Shown in pieces: positions 1 to 11,316 of a stretch of DNA of 64,000 bases (within the stretch, counting starts at the first letter, position 1; each line of letters starts with the position of its first letter). This stretch comes from Acheta domesticus (taxonomy: Eukaryota; Arthropoda; Insecta; Orthoptera; Gryllidae). Under the pieces are notes generated by a model. That model was not told the DNA's origin. It made no database searches and saw only the letters and a list, made by a program, of their open reading frames with translations. Position numbers and translations under genes: made by a program. The DNA lies in NCBI GenBank assembly GCA_031308135.1, contig JAHLJT010000631.1, positions 220,637,584-220,701,583 on the forward strand, written 5' to 3'.

Positions 1-664
1 GACCACAAGATTTTTGCTAAACGTTGGCTGTTACAATCAATTTTAAAAACTTTTCCCAAACTGTAAATAATTCAGGATTGAGAAACCATTGATTGCGATG
101 AAATTAGTATTTCTGTTCTGAAGCACATTCGACTAACTATGAAACGAAAGGCGCATTTCTGGGCGGTGCCCATCTCCAGGGAAAAACTGCCTCAGTCCTT
201 GCAAACAATTTTTCAGGCACCTGGTATTAAAGTGAGGAGATGGAAGTTTTACTTCCAAACAGCTTATTCTTTATTGCATTACTGTTACTCATTAATAGTC
301 ACTGATTGTTACTTGATGAAAGTTGCTGTTCCAATTAGAGTAGGCGGCTTAGGTGCAAATACTTAAGTAAAAAAAAAAATTTATTCAGCGTAAACGTGAG
401 CGCTGATACCAGCTAAAACAATGATATAAAGCTAACTCAAGGTTACAAACATGTTGTTTCTTGCCGGCTGAGAATTTCGGAAATATCGACTAACAAAAAT
501 GTATCTAATGAACAAGAAGACTCTTCACGACCTTTAAGAAATTGCAGGGACAGCTTTTCAAATTATCTGCAATATCTCTAGTTTGAAGAATGCTGTCACA
601 ATGTGTCCTGTATCATCTGAGCTTATACAAAAAATTACACCAGTTGCATGAAAACCAACAAACT
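1..664. other. AT-rich stretch, no gene recognised
   Basis: Short open frames occur but none shows a recognisable domain, splice context or composition unlike its surroundings. I see no RNA gene or clear repeat until the GGTGCTA terminus near 667. Confidence 0.5.
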
Positions 665-1376
665 ACTGGTGCTAAAAATGGCACAGACTTTCCCGTATTA
701 TTTTTTCCTTTTTTATTTTGTCTCGATTAGCTATTCGGACTTGCCACACTCTTGAGAGCTGCCATCTTATGCCACCCTTAGTAATTATTTTTGCCATTTC
801 ATTAATTTTTCGGTTTCCCCATGGTAGAACAGAAATTTTATTTTTAGAACATTATAACAATAAAACCTTGCCCTAAATGGCTATTTTCGTTAGAAAATGT
901 TGAGCCTATTTTAAGAAAATGGCGTTTAAGTGCTACTAAAAACGCGAAATTTGAAGCTCTATTTCACAGAAAATGTTTGAGTTTTCAAGGAGCTTTATTT
1001 GAAGTTATTTGAAGCACTTACACTCAGAAACACAATAATATGTTGGTAAAGTGTATTATAAAGGTGTGAGAGATCTTTCAAAGAAATTACATTTGCGTAA
1101 TTTTTTTAAAAAAAGTCAAAGTAAACTCCACATCATATTCAAGAGTGCATATAGTACTATCCTTTCGAAGAATCGAATTTTGAAGAAACAATTTGCTTTC
1201 ATTTATGAGAAAATGACGTTTTTTATTGTTTCTGAAAAATGCGGTTTTTGAGGGCGTTTTAAACAGAAAAGTTGAGTTTTCGAGACATTTTACTTGACAT
1301 TATTTAAGGCACATGTACTCATTTATATAATAATGTCAACAAATCGCCGCTAATGTACATATTAACGACGTGAGAG
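665..1376 (+). mobile_element. 5' part of the 1.6 kb non-coding repeat family, truncated
   Basis: It begins with a TGGTGCTAAAAATGGCACAG terminus and ACTTTCCCGTAT, then follows the family body: GCCACACTCTTG, TTTTTCGGTTTCCCCA, and two roughly 300-bp internal units, each with a CACAGAAAA block, an ATAATAATGT block and a GTGAGAGA block. It stops after the second unit (GACGTGAGAGACAAGCC), so the 3' half with the GACGGACA core is absent. No coding capacity is visible. Confidence 0.75.
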
Positions 1377-2679
1377 ACAAGCCAAAACAATTCAATGAGC
1401 CGAAATGACGGAACCACGGAACGCTTTCGATCACAGCTCGGCACCTCTATTTTAAAGTAAGCATAATACTTATCACACAAAGTAAATTCAATGTTTTTAT
1501 AGAAGAAGAATATTTACAGAAGAGCATTAGTACTCCACTTCCAAACTTCAATTAATCCTCGGCGCACTATATTTTCGTGAGGCCATCACAAAAGGAAGCG
1601 TGGAAGCCATATACAAGTTAGCCAACTTCAAACAAACGAATGGAGAAAGGACATTCTGATGAGCTCAAGGACACAACGACCACAGAACCTCCTGTTATGT
1701 TGCCAGCACTAGCTGTCAAACAGTCCTTTCTTATAAAACTGTTCTACATATGGGAAGTTGAAAGGACCTTGCTGGCAGCTCGCTGCGCACTACACTTGTT
1801 GAAATCAGAATGTGCAGTGCAGTGGCGGCGCCGCGCGCCTACTGACCCAAAATGACTTCCGCAGGCGACCCCTTCCGGGCGGCGGCAGGACTTTCTTCGG
1901 GCGCCGCCATTTTGCCGCCGCGCCCCAGCGGCTATTCCTTCAAACGTTCGAGTGCAACCACTACCGTTATTTCGTGCAAATAATTAACAATCTCTTTAGC
2001 TAAGATTGCACCACTTCGGGAAACTTTAAAACGCGCACTTGCCTAAGCAACCTCACAACCTACATAACCCGTGGACACGTCATTATTATAATTTTTTGGA
2101 TTATCATTCAAAGTAATAAGTAACTACGTAAATTTTGTTAGTCGTTCAGTAATTTTGTTAAAGCCCAGTCGTTGAGTTTGTGGAATAAATTTAATTATCT
2201 TGCAAACTTTTAGTTCAATCTACAGGTTTACTCTAGTGTCACAATCATTGCAAGAGAATCACCCCTTTTATTTCTTCACTATTTGCTCTCAGAAAATGAG
2301 GATGACACACATGTCGAATGACACTGTAGTAATTAATCTCTTATCGGCTTATACAAAGAACTGAGTTCAGTTATTCTTTTAGAACCATGGTCCCGATCGC
2401 GCTTTGTAGAACTGAGGTTAGCGGCCCTTTTAGCTGAAAATTGCATTGATCATACTAGACATTATTTCTTAATTAATATCTCTGTGAATTTCTGTTGAAT
2501 AACGTTTGTCAAGACTCTCTGGAGCAGCCGGAGGTGTAACTAGCGTGCTGTGTGGGTTGACAGTCTCCCGGCGCAGAGCTGAGAGAAAACAGGCGCACTT
2601 CTGGTAGGCAACGCTGGTAAAGTGAGGCGGAGTTGCTTGAGAAATTGCCGACCCCCACACAGCAACAACATATTTATTA
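1377..2679. other. Unassigned stretch with a GC-rich patch at about 1812-1945
   Basis: Most of the stretch is AT-rich with no supported gene. Positions of about 1812-1945 are strikingly CpG-rich and contain GCCGCCATTTTGCCG, which resembles a YY1/Pho-type site. That could be a promoter or first exon, but no TATA box, initiator or splice donor can be assigned with confidence. Confidence 0.3.
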
Positions 2680-2850
2680 CAGTAAAATCTGTCTAAACCG
2701 GATCATATACAAGCCGGAAACCTCTGTTAACCGGAAAATTTCTGCGGCCCGTGATGTTAAATGGCATTTTAACACAGCACAAAACGGAACCTCCAACGCG
2801 GAACGAAACGGTTTCTCATGTCCTGCATGGGAATAAATCTTTAGAAAACG
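2680..2850. mobile_element. Possible pogo/Tigger-like transposon terminus
   Basis: The sequence reads TA then CAGTAAAATCTGTCTAAACC, followed by repeated CCGGAA/ACCGG motifs. A TA target followed by CAGTA(A)AA is typical of pogo-type Tc1/mariner ends. Related ACCGGAA motifs recur at about 3437-3462, just before the assembly gap, so the other end may lie in the gap. No transposase is visible. Confidence 0.3.
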
Positions 2851-3481
2851 GAATTCTTGTGAATTTAATGCAATTGGGAGAGAGACGCAAGATGTTCTTA
2901 ACGAAATGAATGCATCTATAAGTTTGTTTAAATTCTCTATCCCTGTGACACGCGATTAATCGTGGCAGCCGGACATTGAAGGAGAGGGGCTTCAGCTGTG
3001 AGTGTAGAATTCGACCTTGGTATCGCTTGTCTCTCCAGGCGCAGGCCACGGGAAATTTCCCTCTCCCGACTCTCAGCATGGGAAAGTGTACGGCCATGGC
3101 TTCCACTCACGCGCGCCTCCCTGTCCCGCTTTGAAAATCATAACCCCCTTGCCCATTACTCAAGGCCATGCAAAGGTTTCAGGAAGTTCAAGTACTGGGT
3201 TGTGATGCATTGCGCGTTGAAATAGTTAGCAAAGTCCACACGCAGTTACTAAGCTATGTTTTCCAACTCAGATGTCAGTGAAGAATGTTTAATATTCATT
3301 TATTAGTGAATTCTTCCGTAAATATGTGTATATGTTAATATATTTTGATAATTATAATAATGGCATGTAATTTTATTCTTTCAGGGCAGAAACGTCAATA
3401 TCATAAGTGTCATAAAATAAATAAACTTGCATAAAACGGAAGACACCCTAAACCGGAATTTAATGTGCCCCAATCGACTCC

Positions 3482-4481
3482 NNNNNNNNNNNNNNNNNNN
3501 NNNNNNNNNNNNNNNNNNNNNNNNNNNNNNNNNNNNNNNNNNNNNNNNNNNNNNNNNNNNNNNNNNNNNNNNNNNNNNNNNNNNNNNNNNNNNNNNNNNN
3601 NNNNNNNNNNNNNNNNNNNNNNNNNNNNNNNNNNNNNNNNNNNNNNNNNNNNNNNNNNNNNNNNNNNNNNNNNNNNNNNNNNNNNNNNNNNNNNNNNNNN
3701 NNNNNNNNNNNNNNNNNNNNNNNNNNNNNNNNNNNNNNNNNNNNNNNNNNNNNNNNNNNNNNNNNNNNNNNNNNNNNNNNNNNNNNNNNNNNNNNNNNNN
3801 NNNNNNNNNNNNNNNNNNNNNNNNNNNNNNNNNNNNNNNNNNNNNNNNNNNNNNNNNNNNNNNNNNNNNNNNNNNNNNNNNNNNNNNNNNNNNNNNNNNN
3901 NNNNNNNNNNNNNNNNNNNNNNNNNNNNNNNNNNNNNNNNNNNNNNNNNNNNNNNNNNNNNNNNNNNNNNNNNNNNNNNNNNNNNNNNNNNNNNNNNNNN
4001 NNNNNNNNNNNNNNNNNNNNNNNNNNNNNNNNNNNNNNNNNNNNNNNNNNNNNNNNNNNNNNNNNNNNNNNNNNNNNNNNNNNNNNNNNNNNNNNNNNNN
4101 NNNNNNNNNNNNNNNNNNNNNNNNNNNNNNNNNNNNNNNNNNNNNNNNNNNNNNNNNNNNNNNNNNNNNNNNNNNNNNNNNNNNNNNNNNNNNNNNNNNN
4201 NNNNNNNNNNNNNNNNNNNNNNNNNNNNNNNNNNNNNNNNNNNNNNNNNNNNNNNNNNNNNNNNNNNNNNNNNNNNNNNNNNNNNNNNNNNNNNNNNNNN
4301 NNNNNNNNNNNNNNNNNNNNNNNNNNNNNNNNNNNNNNNNNNNNNNNNNNNNNNNNNNNNNNNNNNNNNNNNNNNNNNNNNNNNNNNNNNNNNNNNNNNN
4401 NNNNNNNNNNNNNNNNNNNNNNNNNNNNNNNNNNNNNNNNNNNNNNNNNNNNNNNNNNNNNNNNNNNNNNNNNNNNNNNNN
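3482..4481. other. Assembly gap of exactly 1000 N
   Basis: The run of N is exactly 1000 bases, the same length as the other two gaps. This is a placeholder for unknown distance, not a measured size. Open frames crossing it are meaningless. Confidence 0.99.
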
Positions 4482-4742
4482 ACCCGATGCGGCTCCAGTG
4501 GCTCACGTATTTGCTGTTTGCAAACTCCTCCAGCCATGATATTCAGTTGAGATGGCGCAGGAACTTTGACTGCGCCACATCTACATGCTGTAAGGAATTG
4601 CGTTCCAAGCATTTACACCGTAAGTAAACCAACTTCCAAAGAGGGCTTTCACGAACAATGTATGTGAATTTCAAACTACTATGACCAAATCAATAAACAT
4701 GAACTTAAATAACGTGTTTGTGACACACAGAATAATCACGTC

Positions 4743-4986
4743 ATGACAAATAGCACAAAGATTGAATTTGTGGGAGAGTATGTATATGTTGGACAAATAT
4801 TGTCTTTGAATAATAACACAAAAAATAACCAGAAGAATTTCCGCACCATGGTCAACATAAGGGGGATTAAAATGTATTATTTTAAACAATCCTACAGCTT
4901 GCGAATAAAGAGAGAAATCGTAAATACTTGTGCACTTTCGGCGCTCACACATGGTCTGCAACATGGGCACTCACATACAGAAAGTA
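4743..4986 (+). pseudogene. LINE reverse transcriptase fragment, upstream part
   Basis: The frame from 4743 encodes a stretch resembling the region after the palm domain in RTE/Jockey-type reverse transcriptases: IEFVGEYVYVGQILSLNNNT (family pattern 'YLGQ'), then RIKREIVNTCALSALTHG (pattern 'TCILPxLTYG'). The homology stops at 4986, where a 1.56 kb non-coding repeat begins, and resumes at 6547. Upstream RT motifs are not present before the gap. This is a dead fragment; LINE origin is recognised from motif order and the exact clade is not resolved. Confidence 0.7.
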
Positions 4987-6546
4987 GTAGTGCTACAGAA
5001 TGTCACCGACTTTCCGGAATTAGTTTTCTATTTCCTTGGGTCTTCGCTAGCTATTCGGAATTGCCACATACTCTTGCCAGCTGCCATCTATCACCGCCAA
5101 AAGTACATTTTTTTGTCATTTTCTTAATTTTTCGGTTTCCTATTGGTAGAACGGAAATATTAATTTTAGAATATTAAAGAAACATAAAACCTAGTCCTAA
5201 ATGGCAATTTTCTTTTAAAAATTTGTGCCGTTTTAAGAAAAATGGCCGCAACTAAAAATGCGAAATTTGAAGCTCATTTTCACAGGAATTTTTGAGTTTT
5301 CAAAAACTTTATTTGAAGTTATTTGAAGCACTTACACTCACAAATATAATAATGTTTACAAATTGCTGGTAATGTGCATATTAAAGATGTGAGAGATCTT
5401 TCAAAAAATTACATTTATGTAATTTTTGAAAAAAACTCAAAATAAACTTTACGCTATATTAAAGAGTGTAATTAGCACTATCCGTTCAAAAGTTTGAAGA
5501 AAAAATTGCAGCCATTTTGAGAAAATGGCGTTTGAGCGTTTCTGAAAATGCGGAATTTTGAGCTACTTTTCACAGAAAACGGTTGTGTTTTCGAGAAACT
5601 TTACTTGACATTATTTAAAGCACATGTACTCGTAAATATAATAATGTGAACAAATCGCCGCTAATGTAAATATTAACGACGTGAGAGACAAGTATTACAT
5701 TTTTGTAATTTTTGAAAAAACCAAGAATAGAGATATGGCTGTTTATGTCATCTGATAGAGTACATTTACCACTATCCCTACCAAAAGTTTAAAGAAAAAA
5801 TTTGGAGCCGTTTTTGAGAAAATCTTGTTTTTGTAATTTTTTAAAATTGCACATATTGCACGCAATATTGCACGAAAACTACTAAAATTTTGAAAAAAAT
5901 TACATGACCTTAATGAAAGAACTCACTATGCAGAACAAATTTTATTTGAAGGAAAAATCTCTATCTTCAATTTTGTAGTTGGAGAAAGACGCCGAAAAAA
6001 TTCAAACTTTCACAATTTTCGAAAATTCAGAGTTAACCGTGAAAATCGGACCTATGCCATGTTAATAAGTGTATTTTACTCTATTCTTACAAGAAATTTA
6101 AAGAAAAAATTTGGAGCCGTTTTTGAGAAAATTTTGAAAATCCCCGGGGGCTTCATGTAAAGTACCCCCAAATTTTGAAGAATCTTTTTCAAAATCTCAA
6201 AGCTTCGACTAGAATCAGATCGACAGGGGAATATTCATTTTGGAAGAAATCGTACGTATGGTTTAGGCGCTAGCAGTGTTCACAGACGGACGGACAGACG
6301 GACGTTTTCCTTTCAATTGGTTTTTCGGTATCAAGGACCCACAAAACAGAGGGCTGGCACACCATGTTAGGGGATTTTTTTTCTTAATTTAGCAACTGGT
6401 TTTATCCACTTTTTCGTTATCACGGCCCGGCAATGATTTTTTTCCGCCGAAAATTGGCCATTTTTTCGCGCAGCATTACATAACTTTCCCTGTAGTACGT
6501 ATATACTTTCCCTGTAGTACGTTGTACGTCTGTATACGGGAAAGTA
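4987..6546 (+). mobile_element. Full-length 1.56 kb non-coding repeat element inserted in a LINE
   Basis: It starts GTAGTGCTACAGAATG and ends TATACGGGAAAGTA. A subterminal ACTTTCC near the start is the inverse of GGGAAAGT at the end. The body holds three diverged tandem units: the block 'GCC(G/A)TTTTxxGA' recurs at 5227, 5511, 5807 and 6116, spacings 284, 296 and 309. Near 6290 is a short GACGGACGGACAGACGGAC core, then TTTTTCGGTATCAAGGACCC. Both flanks are LINE coding sequence, so the boundaries are set by the interrupted reading frame. No open frame encodes a recognisable transposase, so it is non-autonomous. Confidence 0.85.
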
Positions 6547-6860
6547 AAAATGCTATTAATGTCTGTCTCGGAAAAATGGAAAGAAATTTTTTTAAATATT
6601 ACCCTGGCAAGTAGAATATTAAATTAAGACATAAGAAATGCAACACTAATTAATGGCGTTGAAACTACTGTTAGACATATGAAAAGGCGTTGGACAGGTC
6701 AAATCATGTGACTTCGCCATACCCACTGGATTCACCGAATTACCGCTGGGATCCAACACTTGGAAAGAGAAACGTCGGCAGGCCGAAGATAGAGGTAGTT
6801 CGGACAAAGTGGAAAATTGCAGTTGGTAGTCCATTGGTCTACCTCAGTAAAGGGAATTGT
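6547..6860 (+). pseudogene. LINE reverse transcriptase fragment, downstream part
   Basis: This continues the fragment at 4743-4986 with several frameshifts. Recognisable pieces are GKMERNFF (family 'QRKMER'), VRHMKRRWTGQIM (family 'KLKWxWAGH') and GKRNVGRPKIEVV (family 'RRxGRPxxRW'). These motifs are typical of the extreme C-terminus of CR1/RTE/Jockey-type ORF2 proteins. The reading frame switches between pieces, so it is non-functional. Confidence 0.7.
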
Positions 6861-8000
6861 CACAAGTCGAAGAGCATGTCTAAATCCAACACAACGAAGT
6901 ACACTAGAATATTCAATTTGTCAGAAACTCGATAAGTGCCAATGTAGAAAGTATTATGATGACGTGCTGCTAATTAAATTTAAGTATTGAAGTCAAAGTA
7001 CACAATGTTAAATTTGACCGTGATAAAATGAACAGTGTTACGTATTTGTGTCTAAATAAGGGTTTACATTTTCTTGTTTTGTGGGTAAATAGCATCTGTA
7101 TAACGAAATCCTCTAAAATTGATTACCGTATTAAGTAATTTTAAATTGTAAAGCACATCGCTAAATTCTCATCAATAAATAATTACGATATATTTTCCAA
7201 CAGTATTATGGTACTGTCGGAAACTCTTAAGCCGCCATAATTTTGCTCTAATTATCCATTAGAGTTACTAATAGAAGTCTCATAATCAGTCATGTCTGAC
7301 CTTTATAAATACATATTAATAATTGCATATTAACAAACAATCCTAGGTGAACAAAAACATACCTAGAAATACTAGCACCCCTTTGCCAGTTCCATGATCG
7401 TCGACCTCCAGAAAGTATAGCCTGCGAGTTTCTACGGAGGTTTATCATAAGTAATACCGCGAGTGATTTGGAAATTGTCGATAACTCCCTGACTCGCGAA
7501 GCGGGCGGGGATTTATCTGAGCATTTCGAAAGCATAAGTGGTACTAATAGGACTAGTCCACGAATAAAATTACGTCCAACAGAGTTCCAAAAATCCACCA
7601 AATATTGAAAAATACTGATAGCCATGTTAAAATCAAAGTGGTTATGTTACAGTACATACGTGGTTTATTGGACATCGACATAGCGATCGATGTATACCGC
7701 CGCCTATGATAGATGAGGCACAGCTTATGATTGAACAGTAGGGAGACGCGGTAAGAAAAATCGGATAGAAAAGGCGATAACCTCTTTGAAATACACAGCC
7801 CTGATTGGCGCTTTTTGTATTATAGTTAAGCACTATTGGTTTTAATTTCACGAGTTGAATAGTCCCCATTATTAGTCTTTCGCTTAGTTTCTTCATCCAA
7901 TAGAGTTCCATTTATTTCTGGCTTGTACCGTGACAACAAGCTTCAACTTTCGCTTTATCCCGAGGCTTACCACGGTCACTCGTTTGCATCAATTCATTTT
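6861..8000. other. Unassigned AT-rich stretch
   Basis: There are minus-strand open frames of 60-111 codons (for example within 7290-7911), but none has a recognisable domain, and none is repeated in contig B because B ends before this region. I see no supported gene. Confidence 0.4.
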
Positions 8001-9267
8001 TACGTATATACCGAATAGTATACGTACTATAGAGAAAGTTAGGTATGCTGCGCCGAAAAAAACGGCGAAGTCTAGGCAGAAAAAAAAATTCATTGCCGGG
8101 ACCTATTAATGAAAAAGAGGATAAAACCACTTGCTAAATTAAGAAAAGAAATCACCTAATACATGGTGTAGCTAGAACCCCTGTTTTCTATGTCCTTGAT
8201 ACCGAAAAACCAATTGTAAACAAAACGTTCGTCCATCCGCCCGTCCCTCCGTCCGTCCTCCGTCTGTCTGTGTGTCTGTCCGTCTGTTAACACTACTAGT
8301 GCATAAACCTTGCGTAGTTATGAAGAAACCCCTGTCGATCTATGGCTCGCCTCAAAACTACTGAGATTTTGAAAAACATTCATTAATTTTTGGGGTACTT
8401 TACATGAAGTTCTTGGGACATTTTCAAAATTTTCTCAAAAACAGCTCCAAATTTTTCTTTAAATTTCTTGTAAGATAAAGTAAATACACTCATAAAAGTG
8501 GCTAAGTCCGATTTTCACGGTTAATTCTGAATTTTCGAAAACTGCAAAAGTTTGAATTTTTCGTTGGCAACTATAAAATTGAATATAGAGATTTTTCTTC
8601 ATATAAAATTTTTATCTCCAATTTTTGTTCTTTCATTAAGTTCCTGCACTTTTTTTAAAATGATTTAGTAGTTTTCGTGCAATATTGCGTGAAATATTTT
8701 CAACACGTCATTTTGTCATAAATGGCTCCAAATTTTTTCTTCAAACTTTTGAACGGATAGTAATAATTGCATTCTTTAGTATTACGTTAAGTTAACTGTG
8801 GGATATAATTTTGTTTTTTCAAAATGTAATGCAATTTCTTGAAGGATCTCTCACACAGTTAATATGCACGTTTTCCGCAATTTGTAAACACTATTGTATT
8901 TGTGGAGTTAACATGCTTCAAATAACTTTCGATGAAGTTTTTCGAAAACTCCAAAATTTTCTGTGAAAAAGAGCTTAACATTTCGCAATTATAGTAAGGC
9001 TTCAACGCCATTTTCTTAAAAATGGCTTCACATTTTTCAATGCAAATTGCCTTTTAGGACGACGTTTTACTCTTCTTTAATATTCTTAAAATAATATTTT
9101 GTTTCTGCTATTAGTAAACCGAAAAACTAAGAAAATGTTAAAAAAATTATTTCGGCGGCGATTGATGGCAGCTGATAAGAGTATGTGGCAATGCTGAATA
9201 GCTAACCGAGACGAAAGGAAATAGAATACTAATACGGAAAAGTCTGTGCCATTCTGTAGCACCACTT
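8001..9267 (-). mobile_element. 1.27 kb copy of the non-coding repeat family
   Basis: On the minus strand it begins at about 9267 with GTGGTGCTACAGAATGGCAC and runs to a terminal region with TACGTATA and ACTTTCT-like blocks near 8001-8045. It keeps the internal units and a GTCCGTCTGT core (about 8228-8285), but one unit is shorter than in the 4987-6546 copy. Its counterpart in contig B (53546-54068) is cut by a gap. Confidence 0.8.
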
Positions 9268-11075
9268 TAAATGATTTACATACTTTACCTTAACTGTGTC
9301 AGATCGTTAACTGTGATGGAAATGTACAGAATAATATTAATTTTTAACAGACATTAACAAATTTAGATTACAACATTTACAGAATCTATGATTAGGAATA
9401 GCGTTACATCAACTAATAATTAGTAAATTTTGTTCTAGAAATGTATTTTTTTACGCTTGTGAAATACATGTACATTATTTAAAAAATTAATTATTTGAAA
9501 AAAAACAATTTCGATTTTAAACACGCGTTACTTTTTAAATTTCCAGTTTCACGCGCCAATTCTTTTTACATGAAAATTTAGAGTTTGTATAATATTTTGG
9601 GTCAACAAACTTGAAAATCAATTTCAACGTATTTTGGGAATTCAGGTTTAAAACAAGACTGCACTTTTGAATTCGGAAGTAAAAACATTAGTATAAAATA
9701 CAAATAATAGCTCAATGCAAGAAACCTTTTCTTTGAACTATTTTACTACTAGGAGAAACATTTTTTATATTAGAATGAATTTTTGTGTGAGATTTCGATT
9801 TTTTCTGAAATTTGTCCTAAATATTCTGAAATTTTATTAATTTTTGGTATAAATAAAAATAAGGTCAAAGTTCAAAACATATGCACTAAATATTATGTTT
9901 CTAGCTTTTTGTTTACAGCACATTGAACAAGTCAAAAAATTTGTAGACCAGTTGGAAGGGTATCAGGCTTTTTCGTCCGATTTCACGTAGAATTACCCAT
10001 ATGCTGTTTACCTGCCCCACCAGTTGAACCTGCTTATACTTGTTAAGCAGCGTACGATGCGAAAATTGACTTTCACCTTTTGCTAACATTTTATTTTTTT
10101 TAATCAAGAAGTAAAACGATGATTCCAGTCATGTTTTAAAATTGTATATATTTTAAAGACGTTTCGACCTCATTTGCGAGGTTCACTTCAGTTTTCAACA
10201 GAGACAAAGTTGAAACATAATACATTAATAAACAATAAAAAGTTACAGGTCTATTTACATCAAATTGTTAATTTGAATTATTGTATCTAAATAGACATCA
10301 GTGGAAATAGGCGGGTTACCTGTCGGCTTGTGACGTTAAGTTACATATATGTTTAGTTTTTTAAATCAACGCCGGGTTTTATTTTTTGTATGACATGTCG
10401 TTGAGTATTTATCCTTCAGAAGTTTTTCTGAAATTTTTGAGTTGAATGGATGGGAAATTTTGGGCAACACACCTTGAAAATGATGTCACTTCAAAATTTT
10501 GCGAAATTAACTTGTTTGACCAGATTGATATAAACGCCAGATGTATTCTGCTTTTACCAATTGTTTTGATGGAAAATCTATAATTTTGGTTCAGGAAACC
10601 TGTAAAAATTGCCCGTCAAACATTACGGCACATTTTGTGAAAAATATTTTATTTTCTGGCCAGCTGTATTTTGGTAAAAATGTTTTTTTCTTCAATGTTT
10701 TTGTTTGGGTAAGGAAAAGGACAATTTTGCTTAAGAAATCTGAACAAATTTGGGCTAATGAAATGAAAAGTTACAATAAAATATCTAGATTTTAGTCCCG
10801 TGTGATTTGGGGTCAATACGTTTTATCCCTTGTCTTTGTACGGGCGGCAAAGGGGAAATTTTGTTTCACCAAACCAGAGCAAAATGTTTAAATAATACAC
10901 AACTTTCGTCAAAATAAAAGGATATTTTGGTCAGCGTTAAGTTGGCCCGAAACTTGTGCCACTCCTATTTTTCGTATGGCTGGGAAAGGAAAATATGGTT
11001 GAGCAAACGATGTGCAACTTTTTGTTAAAATCCATGAGCTTTCTGGCCAACTTCACGTGGGTATCGTGTCGGGCA
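9268..11075. other. AT-rich region downstream of the receptor gene
   Basis: No coding region is supported. It holds a hammerhead-like motif (10158-10191) and a loose set of repeated phrases (ATTTTCTGGCCAGCTG at about 10650, GATATTTTGGTCAGCG at about 10920, GCTTTCTGGCCAACTT at about 11038). The same sequence lies inverted at about 51861-53545 in contig B. Confidence 0.4.
10158..10191 (-). ncRNA. Hammerhead-ribozyme-like motif
   Basis: On the minus strand CTGAAGTGA is followed by a hairpin (ACCTC, loop GCAAAT, GAGGT), then CGAAACGTC. The order box I (CTGANGA), stem II, box II (GAAA) and a GUC cleavage triplet matches a hammerhead core, but box I ends in T where A is expected. Such motifs are known from Penelope-like elements and retrozymes. 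The identical motif occurs at 52616-52649. It may be a decayed ribozyme or a chance match. Confidence 0.3.
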
Positions 11076-11316
11076 CTATTTCACCGCACAGTGTTTATTT
11101 GACAACGCTTGTGGAAAGAATGCTTGCAAGCGGTTTCTGACTGCGGCGAGCACACTGTGATTGCAACAACAGGTTGCAAATAAGCCCAAGCCATGAAGAA
11201 AATTAACGACACCCACGAAAGCCATAGTAATGTGTCCCGCATTCGCAGCCACCACCACCACCTCGAGCAGCCACGTCACGCCCATCAGAGAAAACAACTT
11301 GGCGTACAGCAGCAGC
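11076..11316 (-). CDS. Methuselah-like GPCR, last exon (TM6-TM7 and C-tail), copy A
   Basis: The exon follows an acceptor (GTTGACAG) and begins in phase 2, so it completes the codon left open by the TM5 exon. It encodes LLLYAKLFSLMGVTWLLEVV (TM6, with the MGVTW...E pattern characteristic of Methuselah receptors), then HITMAFVGVVNFLHGLGLFA (TM7), a short Cys-rich segment and a basic cytoplasmic tail. The family consists of class B-type receptors of the plasma membrane. The frame stops at TAG after HCAVK; copy B has one extra G here and reads 17 residues further. The upstream side is occupied by tandem copies of the acceptor. Confidence 0.85.

Noticed and set aside
3410..4612. Long open frames of 350-400 codons across the N runs (also at 30338-31579 and 53975-55158)
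   Set aside because: They consist almost entirely of N and are artefacts of the gaps.
4987..6546. Helitron classification of the 1.6 kb element because of its internal minisatellite core
   Set aside because: The ends do not show a convincing TC start and CTRR end with a terminal hairpin at the expected distance. I left the class open.
7290..8130. Three adjacent minus-strand open frames as a gene
   Set aside because: No recognisable domain, no splice signals joining them, and the last overlaps the repeat element at 8001.
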